Origin: Allostella vacuolata
GTDB lineage: Bacteria > Pseudomonadota > Alphaproteobacteria > ATCC43930 > Allostellaceae
DNA: 64,000 nt
Assembly (NCBI GenBank): GCA_006739055.1
Contig: AP019702.1
Coordinates: 4,055,388-4,119,387, forward strand
Reading direction: 5' to 3'
Numbering within the stretch: the stretch's first letter is position 1; every line of letters begins with the position of its first letter. Of this stretch, positions 42,859 through 53,866 are shown one piece after another. Position numbers and translations under genes: made by a program. The notes under the pieces are model-generated. The model saw only the letters and a program-made list of their open reading frames with translations. It was not told the DNA's origin and made no database searches.

Positions 42859-43911
42859 TCAGGTGAGGAAGACGCCCTTGCCGGTCGTCTGCCGGTCGAA
42901 CAGGCGATAGGCCTCCTCGGCCTGGTCGAGCTTCCAGCGGTGGGTGAACAGGTGGTCGACGTCGATCCTGCGGTCGGCGACGTAGGTCGCGCACTCCGCC
43001 TGGCCGATGGTCGAGAAGGTCCAGGAGCCGATGATCGTCACCTGGCGGCGCAGCATGTCCGGGCTGACGTCGAGGGTGACGTGGCCGCCCTCGCCGACGA
43101 AGCAGGCCTTGCCCCAGGTCCGCACGGACTGCACCGACTGGCGCCGGGCCTCGGCCGACGACGAGGCGTCGAGCGTGGCGTGCGCGCCCAGCCCGTGCGT
43201 CGCCTCGCGGATCGCGCCCACCACGTCCTGGACCGATGCCGGGTTGATCAGCACGTCGGCCCCGAACTCCCGGGCCCGGGCCAGCCGCTCGTCGCTGACG
43301 TCGAGCGCGATCACCCGGGCGCCCATCGCCGCCGCCAGCTGGGTGGCGGACAGGCCGACCGGCCCCTGGCCGAAGATGGCGATGGTCTGGTCGCCCTTGA
43401 GGTCGAGGCGCTGCAGCGCGCCCCAGGCGGTGCCGGTGCCGCAGGAGATGGCGGCCCCGGTCTCGAACGACAGCTCGTCCGGCAGGTTCACCAGCGTGCG
43501 CGCCGGCGCCTTCATGTAGGGGGCGTGCCCGCCATGGCCGGTCACGCCATAGACCTCGGCGACGCCGTCGACGCAGAGCTGCATCCAGCCGGTCGAGCAA
43601 TGGGGGCAGACCCCGCAGCCGCGATAATGATGGACCATCACCCGCTGGCCGACCCTGGCCCGCCGCTCGCTGACGCCGGCCCCGACCGCGACCACCACGC
43701 CGCAGGGCTCGTGGCCGGCGATCACCGCGCCGCTTTCGCCGATGCCGAGCGCCTTGGCCGCCTCGCCGGCCGCCGCGCGGTACAGCTTGAGGTCGCTGCC
43801 GCACATGCCCGACGCCTTGATTTCCAGCACCACCTCGCCCGGCCCGGGGGTGGGGTCGGCGAACTCCCGCAGCTCGATCTGCCGGTCGCCGGTGAACACT
43901 ACGCCCTTCAT
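42859..43911 (-). CDS. zinc-binding alcohol dehydrogenase (MDR family)
   Basis: A 350-residue medium-chain dehydrogenase. Catalytic Zn ligands are in MCGSDLK and AGHEPCG; the structural Zn cysteines are in GCGVCPHCSTGWMQLC. The NAD(P) loop is IAIFGQGPVGLSATQLA. It begins MKGVVFTGDRQIELREF, as many quinone- and alcohol-type dehydrogenases do. In this operon it could oxidise an alcohol to the ketone used by the Baeyer-Villiger enzyme. The gene is the first of a minus-strand run (ADH, dctP, dctQ, dctM, monooxygenase, SDR) and diverges from a GntR regulator. Confidence 0.87.
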   Translation of the reverse strand: MKGVVFTGDRQIELREFADPTPGPGEVVLEIKASGMCGSDLKLYRAAAGEAAKALGIGESGAVIAGHEPCGVVVAVGAGVSERRARVGQRVMVHHYRGCGVCPHCSTGWMQLCVDGVAEVYGVTGHGGHAPYMKAPARTLVNLPDELSFETGAAISCGTGTAWGALQRLDLKGDQTIAIFGQGPVGLSATQLAAAMGARVIALDVSDERLARAREFGADVLINPASVQDVVGAIREATHGLGAHATLDASSSAEARRQSVQSVRTWGKACFVGEGGHVTLDVSPDMLRRQVTIIGSWTFSTIGQAECATYVADRRIDVDHLFTHRWKLDQAEEAYRLFDRQTTGKGVFLT

Positions 43912-44006
43912 CGGTACGCTCCTCCACGGCTGCGGACCCCTTCTGCGAGGGGTCTTTGTGCGCCAACTTGGCCAAACGATATCGGTGGGCCGAACCTTCG
44001 TCAATT

Positions 44007-44026
44007 GTTGACAGTCGACCGACAAC
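44007..44026. promoter_or_regulatory. palindromic GntR operator candidate
   Basis: GTTGACAGTCGACCGACAAC is a 20-bp palindrome with two mismatched pairs, centred on a GTCGAC. It sits in the 156-bp divergent gap between the alcohol dehydrogenase and GntR genes, 42 bp before the GntR start. FCD-type GntR regulators typically bind such sites and repress both directions. The regulator-site pairing is inferred. Confidence 0.6.
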
Positions 44027-44067
44027 CGCGTCACCTGAGCTGTCCAACAGCCTCGCTGGAGCAATGA

Positions 44068-44835
44068 ATGGCTGTATTCCAGGAAATCGCCCGCACCCCA
44101 TCGCTGGCCGCGAAGGCCAAGGCCCTGCTGGAATCGGCGATCTGGTCGGGGCAGCTGCTGCCGGGCGCCCATCTGGTGGAAACCCAGCTCGCCGGGCAGT
44201 TCCAGATCAGCCGCGGGCCGCTGCGCGAGGCGCTGAAGGCGCTGGCCGCCGAGGGGCTGGTGGAAATCCAGCCCGGGCGCGGCGCCTTCGTCGTCGATCC
44301 CAGCCCCGACGAGATGCAGGACATGATCGTGCTGCGCGCGGTGCTGGGCGGCATGGTGGCGCGCTACGTCACGGGCAGTGCCGACCAGGAGCTGTTCGCC
44401 CGGCTGGACGCCGCCCTTGCGGACATGCGCGCCGCCGTCGAGGCCGGGGACGAACGCGCCTTCTTCGACCATTACTGGACCTTCAACGAGGCGATGTACC
44501 GGGGATCGAACGCGGTCATCTTCCGCGCCTGGTCGTCGCTGCACGGGCTGATCGACATCTATGTCCGCCGGCTCGGCCGGCCGCACCTGGCGCTGGCCCG
44601 GATCTTCCTCTGCTACGAGACCTTCCTGCGCCTGTTCCGCGAGGGCGATCCGGACGCAGCCGAGGCGGCCGTGCGCAGCGAGAGCCTGCGGGTCGGATTC
44701 CTGGTGCTGCAGCGGCCGGTCCCGCCCATGCTGGCGGGCTACATTACCCGCGAGATCCTGGATGATGGGCGCGTCGTCCCGTGCGCCCCACCCGCAGAAG
44801 AACCGCCCGCAGAAGAGCCGAGAGGAGAGCCTTGA
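44068..44835 (+). CDS. GntR family regulator, FadR/FCD subfamily
   Basis: A 255-residue regulator. The winged helix-turn-helix covers about residues 8-75 (AKALLESAIWSGQLLPGAHLVETQLAGQFQISRGPLREALKALAAEGLVEIQPGRGAFV). An all-helical FCD domain follows with Asp and His positions suited to metal and ligand binding (FFDHYWTFNEAMY). Such proteins control carbon-compound catabolism. The stop overlaps the start of the esterase gene (TGATG). It probably senses a pathway intermediate and controls the divergent ADH-TRAP-monooxygenase run. Confidence 0.9.
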   Translation: MAVFQEIARTPSLAAKAKALLESAIWSGQLLPGAHLVETQLAGQFQISRGPLREALKALAAEGLVEIQPGRGAFVVDPSPDEMQDMIVLRAVLGGMVARYVTGSADQELFARLDAALADMRAAVEAGDERAFFDHYWTFNEAMYRGSNAVIFRAWSSLHGLIDIYVRRLGRPHLALARIFLCYETFLRLFREGDPDAAEAAVRSESLRVGFLVLQRPVPPMLAGYITREILDDGRVVPCAPPAEEPPAEEPRGEP

Positions 44836-45773
44836 TGAGCCTGCATCCGCAGATCGTGCTGTCGCTGAAAGCGCTGGCCGACGCCAACCTGCCGGCGATG
44901 CACACCCTGACGCCGGTCGAGGCGCGCGAGCTGATGACCGCGGTGACGCGGGCGCGCGGCGCTGAGGGCGGCCCGATCGCACGGGCCGAGGACCGGACGG
45001 CCCCCGGCCCCGCCGGCGACATCCCGGTGCGCGTCTACTGGCCGAACGAGGAAGGGCCGCTGCCGATCGTCGTCTATTTCCACGGCGGCGGCCACGTCAT
45101 CGGCAGCCTGGAGACCCATGACGCCATCGCCCGCAACGTCGCCTGCGAGTCGGGGGCGCTGGTGGTGTCGGTCGACTATCGCATGGGGCCGGAGCACCGC
45201 TTCCCGGCCGCCGTCGAGGATTCCTGGGCGGCGGTGCTGTGGGCGGCCGAGGCGGCGGAGTCCCTCGGCGCCGACCCCGGCCGGATCGCGGTCTGCGGCG
45301 ACAGCGCCGGCGGCAACCTGGCCGCCGTGGTGGCGCTGCTGGCGCGCGACGCCGGCGGCCCCGCCATCCGCCTGCAGTCGCTGGTCTATCCCGTTTCCGA
45401 CTACAACCTGCAGAGCGACAGCTACGACGCCTTCGCCGAAGGCTACGGGCCGCTCACGCGCCGCGCCATGGAATGGTTCCGCACCCACTACCTGAACGGC
45501 CCGGCCGACGCCGAGGACTGGCGCGCCTCGCCGATCAAGGCCGCCAGCCTGGCCGGGGTCGCCCCGGCCCACGTCATCACCGCCAGCCACGACGTGCTGC
45601 GCGACGACGGGGTGCGCTACGCCGCCGCCCTGGCAGCGGCCGGCGTGCCCGTTCGCCACACCGAGTATGCCGGCATGATCCACGGCTTCTTCGGCATGAT
45701 CCCGGCCATCGACGACGCGGCGGCCGCCCATCGCGAGGTGGGGGCCGAGATGCGCCGCGCCTTCACGGGGTAG
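44835..45773 (+). CDS. alpha/beta-hydrolase, hormone-sensitive-lipase family esterase
   Basis: A 312-residue HSL-type esterase. HGGGHVIGSLETHD holds the family-IV oxyanion-hole HGGG; GDSAGGNLAAVVALLA carries the nucleophile Ser; HDVLRDDG has the Asp and MIHGFFGM the catalytic His. These enzymes cut short-chain esters. Translationally coupled to the GntR regulator and next to the Baeyer-Villiger operon, it is well placed to hydrolyse the ester or lactone product. No signal peptide, so intracellular. Confidence 0.88.
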   Translation: MSLHPQIVLSLKALADANLPAMHTLTPVEARELMTAVTRARGAEGGPIARAEDRTAPGPAGDIPVRVYWPNEEGPLPIVVYFHGGGHVIGSLETHDAIARNVACESGALVVSVDYRMGPEHRFPAAVEDSWAAVLWAAEAAESLGADPGRIAVCGDSAGGNLAAVVALLARDAGGPAIRLQSLVYPVSDYNLQSDSYDAFAEGYGPLTRRAMEWFRTHYLNGPADAEDWRASPIKAASLAGVAPAHVITASHDVLRDDGVRYAAALAAAGVPVRHTEYAGMIHGFFGMIPAIDDAAAAHREVGAEMRRAFTG

Positions 45774-45792
45774 CGCCGGGCGCACCGCCAAA

Positions 45793-46082
45793 GCGCCCCT
45801 TGACCAGGCTTGAGGTGAGGAATTCTTCCTTCTGCCACAGCTCTGCCGCAGAGGGAGAGGCCCCCTGCATAGAAACTGGGCATTGCCCGTCGGTCGTAGC
45901 GTCCCTCGACCAGGCTCGGGATGAGGGGACTTCTCCATCGGCGCAAACGCTTGTGGAGAAAGGAAACTTTCCTCATCCTGAGCCTGGGTCGAAGGACGCT
46001 TTGACCGGTGGCCCGCGCTCCTGTCGACGGCCGCCGGCGGTTTCACTCCCGGCAACTCGCATCGAGCCTGGTCGAGGGACGC
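45793..46082. repeat. cluster of four copies of a palindromic intergenic repeat
   Basis: The 440-bp gap 45774-46213 holds no gene but four copies of a unit starting GCGTCCCTCGACCAGGCTCG. Copies: 45793-45820 (plus, diverged), 45899-45926 (plus), 45971-45999 (minus) and 46063-46082 (minus, lacking the ATGAGG end). The 45899 copy and the 46063 copy match over 20 bases. They are arranged head to head in pairs. This resembles REP-like or miniature palindromic elements common in alphaproteobacterial intergenic DNA. Confidence 0.85.
45899..45999. repeat. 101-bp inverted pair of the repeat, with nested palindromes
   Basis: The plus copy (45899-45926) and minus copy (45971-45999) form the arms of a large inverted repeat. 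Inside are CTTCTCC facing GGAGAA, and the perfect palindrome AGGAAACTTTCCT (45961-45973). The whole would fold into a long cruciform or RNA hairpin between the esterase and cysK genes and may act as a terminator or mRNA-end protector. Confidence 0.7.
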
Positions 46083-46213
46083 TGCGGCCGCGGCGCAGCT
46101 CTCCCGCCTCCTTCCGGAAGCCCTGCCATGCGGGGATCGATCTGGTCACGGCGGCGGTTTTTCGCTACTCCGGCGGACAGGATTCCCCCGCCCGCCTTCC
46201 AGGAGCCGCCCCC

Positions 46214-47215
46214 ATGGAGATCCGCGACGGATTCACCGGCACGATCGGCCGGACCCCGCTCATCAAGCTGCGCCGCGCGTCGGAGACGACGGGCTGCACC
46301 ATCCTCGGCAAGGCGGAATTCCTCAACCCCGGCAGCTCGGTCAAGGACCGCGCCGCGCTCTACATCGTCCGCGACGCGGAGCGGCGCGGCCTGCTGCGCC
46401 CGGGCGGGGTGATCGTCGAGGGCACCGCCGGCAACACCGGTATCGGCCTGGCCCTGGTCGCCAACGCGCTCGGCTACCGCACCGTCATCGTCATGCCGGA
46501 GACGCAGAGCCAGGAGAAGAAGGACATGCTGCGCCTGTGCGGCGCCGACCTGCGCCTCGTCCCGGCCGTGCCCTACTCCAACCCCGACAACTACATCAAG
46601 CAGTCGGGCCGCCTGGCCGAGGAGCTGGCGAAGACCGAGCCCAACGGCGCGGTCTGGGCCAACCAGTTCGACAACGTCGCCAACCGCCAGGCCCATATCG
46701 AGACGACCGGGCCCGAGATCTGGGAGCAGACCGACGGCAAGGTCGACGCCTTCACCTGCGCGGTCGGCAGCGGCGGCACCCTGGCCGGCACCGGCATGGC
46801 GCTGAAGGAACGCAACAAGGACGTGAAGATCGTCCTGTCGGACCCGATGGGGGCGGCCCTCTACAACTACTATGCCCATGGCGAGCTGAAGTCCGAGGGC
46901 AGCTCGATCACCGAGGGGATCGGCCAGGGCCGCATCACCAGGAACCTGGAAGGCGCGCCGATCGACGACCAGCTCCAGGTGACCGACGAGGAGGCCCTGC
47001 CGATCATCTTCGGCCTGGCGAAGGAGGAAGGGCTGATCCTGGGCGGGTCGAGCGGCATCAATGTCGGCGGCGCGATCAAGCTCGCCCGCAAGCTGGGCCC
47101 GGGCCATACCATCGTCACGATCCTCTGCGACTACGGCACCCGCTATCAGTCGAAGCTGTTCAACCCCGCCTTCCTGCGGGAGAAGAACCTGCCCGTCCCC
47201 TCCTGGCTGGAATGA
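46214..47215 (+). CDS. cysK: cysteine synthase A (O-acetylserine sulfhydrylase)
   Basis: A 333-residue PLP enzyme. The PLP Lys lies in NPGSSVKDRAAL (about residues 38-49), the phosphate-binding GTAGNTGIGLA follows, and AVGSGGTLAGTG and GGSSGINVGGA complete the cofactor site. It makes cysteine from O-acetylserine and sulfide. The ATG at 46214, with AGGAG upstream, is the usual CysK start; the longer open frame upstream runs through the repeat cluster and is not coding. It is the first gene of a four-gene sulfur-related run. Confidence 0.9.
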   Translation: MEIRDGFTGTIGRTPLIKLRRASETTGCTILGKAEFLNPGSSVKDRAALYIVRDAERRGLLRPGGVIVEGTAGNTGIGLALVANALGYRTVIVMPETQSQEKKDMLRLCGADLRLVPAVPYSNPDNYIKQSGRLAEELAKTEPNGAVWANQFDNVANRQAHIETTGPEIWEQTDGKVDAFTCAVGSGGTLAGTGMALKERNKDVKIVLSDPMGAALYNYYAHGELKSEGSSITEGIGQGRITRNLEGAPIDDQLQVTDEEALPIIFGLAKEEGLILGGSSGINVGGAIKLARKLGPGHTIVTILCDYGTRYQSKLFNPAFLREKNLPVPSWLE

Positions 47216-47222
47216 GGCACCG

Positions 47223-47930
47223 ATGACCGAAGAGATCTTCCGCGCGGACGCCTACCAGCGCGAGTGCCCGGCCACCATCGTCGCCGCCGACGAGCGCGGC
47301 ATCACGCTCGACCGCACCGTCTTCTACCCGACCGGCGGCGGCCAGCCCGGCGACACCGGCCGGCTGCGCCTGGTGGACGGCGGCGAAATCGTCATCGTCG
47401 ACACGGTGAAGGCGCCCACCCCCGACGGCATCCTGCACATCCCGGCACCGGGCAGCACGCTGCCGCCGGCCGGCACGGCGGTGGTGGCCGAGCTCGACTG
47501 GGACCGGCGCTACCGCCACATGCGCATGCACACCTGCATGCACCTCTTGTGCGCGATCGTGCCGGGCGCGGTCACCGGCGGCCAGGTCGGGGCCGAGCGC
47601 AGCCGGCTCGACTTCGACATCCCGGGCGAGGCGCTGGACAAGGCCGTCCTGACCGAGAAGCTGAATGCGCTGGTCGCGGCCGACCATGCGGTCGAGCCGC
47701 GCTGGATCACCGACGCCGAGATGGCCGAACGGCCGGAGCTGGTGCGGACCATGTCGGTCAAGCCGCCGTCGGGCCAGGGCCGGGTGCGCCTGCTCGACAT
47801 CGCCGGCGTCGACCTGCAGCCCTGCGGCGGGACCCATGTCGCGCACACCGGCGAGATCGGCCGGGTCGAGGTCGCCAAGATCGAGAACAAGGGCCGGCAG
47901 AACCGGCGCGTCATCATCGCCTTCGCCTGA
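47223..47930 (+). CDS. alanyl-tRNA editing protein (AlaX-like)
   Basis: A 235-residue editing-domain protein. The metal-binding motif HTCMHLLCAIV (HxxxH) lies at about residues 101-111 and the second, CGGTHVAH, at about 202-209. The N-terminal FYPTGGGQPGDTG is typical of AlaRS/AlaX proteins. It would clear Ser from mischarged tRNA-Ala. It follows cysK by 7 bp and precedes the sulfurtransferase, so it is co-transcribed; the link between tRNA editing and cysteine metabolism is inference. Confidence 0.88.
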   Translation: MTEEIFRADAYQRECPATIVAADERGITLDRTVFYPTGGGQPGDTGRLRLVDGGEIVIVDTVKAPTPDGILHIPAPGSTLPPAGTAVVAELDWDRRYRHMRMHTCMHLLCAIVPGAVTGGQVGAERSRLDFDIPGEALDKAVLTEKLNALVAADHAVEPRWITDAEMAERPELVRTMSVKPPSGQGRVRLLDIAGVDLQPCGGTHVAHTGEIGRVEVAKIENKGRQNRRVIIAFA

Positions 47931-47962
47931 CACGAGGCCCTCGCCTGAATAAGGAACGCTCG

Positions 47963-48829
47963 ATGCCCTACGCCAATCCCGATGCGCTCGTCTCCACCCA
48001 GTGGCTGGCCGACCATCTCGGCGACCCGAACCTGGTGGTGGTCGACGGCACCTATTTCCTGCCGAACCTGAAGCGCGACGCGCTGGCCGAGTACCAGGCG
48101 AAGCACATCCCGGGGGCGGTGTTCTTCGACGTCGACGGCGTGTCCGACCACAACTCGCCGCTGCCGCACATGCTGCCCGACGCCGACGCCTTCGCCCGCG
48201 CCATGGGCGAGCGCGGCATCGCCAACGGCGACCATGTCGTCGTCTATGATGCCAGCGGCCTGGTCAGCGCGCCGCGCGTGTGGTGGACCTTCCGCATCTT
48301 CGGCCATGGCAAGGTGTCGGTCCTGGATGGCGGCCTGCCGAAGTGGGAGGCCGAGGGCCGCCCGGTCGAAAGCGGCACCGTCACCCGCCCGGCCACCACC
48401 TACCAGGCGGCGTTCGCGCCCGAGCGGGTGCGCTGCAAGGCCCAGGTCCTGGCCAACATCGGTGCCGCGGCCGAGCAGGTGGTCGATGCCCGCGCGGCCG
48501 AGCGCTTCCGCGGCGAGGCGGCCGAGGTATGGCCGGGCCGGCGCCCGGGCCGCATCCCGGACAGCCTGAACGTCCCCTATCCCGACCTGCTCGACCCCAA
48601 GACCAAGACCTACCTGCCGGCCGACCAGCTGCGCGCCGCCTTCGCCAAGGGCGGGGTCGATTTCGACCGGCCGGTGGTGACGAGCTGCGGGTCGGGGATC
48701 ACGGCCGCCATCCTCTATCTCGGTCTGCACCTGCTGGGGAAGACGGACCTCGCCCTCTATGACGGGTCGTGGGCCGAATGGGGCCTGCCCGGCGACACGC
48801 CGGTCGCGACCGGCCCGGCCGCCGGGTGA
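47963..48829 (+). CDS. sseA: sulfurtransferase, 3-mercaptopyruvate/thiosulfate type
   Basis: A 288-residue protein with two rhodanese domains. The second has the active Cys in TSCGSGITA, the CGSG(I/V)TA loop typical of mercaptopyruvate sulfurtransferases rather than thiosulfate-type rhodanese. The first domain has YDASGLVSAPRVWW in place of the Cys loop, as expected for the structural half. It probably moves sulfur from 3-mercaptopyruvate, which fits its place after cysteine synthase. Its stop overlaps the start of the GNAT gene. Confidence 0.85.
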   Translation: MPYANPDALVSTQWLADHLGDPNLVVVDGTYFLPNLKRDALAEYQAKHIPGAVFFDVDGVSDHNSPLPHMLPDADAFARAMGERGIANGDHVVVYDASGLVSAPRVWWTFRIFGHGKVSVLDGGLPKWEAEGRPVESGTVTRPATTYQAAFAPERVRCKAQVLANIGAAAEQVVDARAAERFRGEAAEVWPGRRPGRIPDSLNVPYPDLLDPKTKTYLPADQLRAAFAKGGVDFDRPVVTSCGSGITAAILYLGLHLLGKTDLALYDGSWAEWGLPGDTPVATGPAAG

Positions 48830-49437
48830 GCGAGGACCGCCGGCCGGGCCGCATCCGCTCGGTCGTGACCTCGCTCGAGATGACGGAGCGGCCGACCCGG
48901 CCGCTCCGGCCGCCGCCGCCCGGGCGGATCGCGCTGTTGCGCGCCGCACCGCCCACGGTCGGCTTCTATCGCTTCCTCTACGATTCGGTCGGCTGGGACT
49001 GGCTGTGGTTCGTGCGCCGCCGCATGCCGGACGAGCGGCTCGCGGCGATCATCGGCGACGAGGCGGTCGAGGTCTATGTGCTCTACGCCGCCGGCACGCC
49101 CGCGGCCTATGTCGAGCTCGACTTCCGCCAGGGCCCCGACGTGGAGCTGGCCTATCTCGGCGTGCTGCCGGAGTTCGCGGGCCGCGGCTTCGGGGGCTAC
49201 CTGCTGGACTGGGCGATCGACAGCGCCTGGTCGCGCGCCGCCACCACCCGGCTGTGGATCCATACCTGCAGCTGGGACCAGCCGCGCGCCCTCCAGCTCT
49301 ACCAGAAGGCCGGCTTCCAGCCGTTCCGGCAGGAGGTCGCCTGGGACGACGACCCCCGCCTCGACGGCACCTTCCCGCGCGACCATCCCCACCCGCTGCT
49401 GCCGCCGCTCGACCCGGTCCCCCCTGCCAACCCGTAG
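48826..49437 (+). CDS. GNAT family N-acetyltransferase
   Basis: A 203-residue acetyltransferase. The acetyl-CoA loop is GVLPEFAGRGFGGYLLDWAI (about residues 113-132) and the downstream QLYQKAGFQPFRQE is the usual GNAT end. A GTG start overlapping the preceding stop (GTGA) matches the coupled style of this region; the N-terminal 30 residues are low-complexity and proline-rich. The substrate is unknown. It converges on the RTX nucleotidase gene (32 bp). Confidence 0.8.
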   Translation: MSEDRRPGRIRSVVTSLEMTERPTRPLRPPPPGRIALLRAAPPTVGFYRFLYDSVGWDWLWFVRRRMPDERLAAIIGDEAVEVYVLYAAGTPAAYVELDFRQGPDVELAYLGVLPEFAGRGFGGYLLDWAIDSAWSRAATTRLWIHTCSWDQPRALQLYQKAGFQPFRQEVAWDDDPRLDGTFPRDHPHPLLPPLDPVPPANP

Positions 49438-49469
49438 GCCGGGGGGACGGGCCGGGCGGCAGCCGCCGA

Positions 49470-53717
<4,248 letters not shown>

Positions 53718-53866
53718 TGCCGCCCCCGGTACATCAACATGAGGGCCAGCCATTCCCCGCCCGGGTCCGGCTGGCGCGAATGCCAGGGGTAGCGTGCGCC
53801 GGTAACCGATCCGCTACGGCTTGGGAAAGGATCGGCGACGGTTCGGTTGCAGTTTCGCGACGGCGA

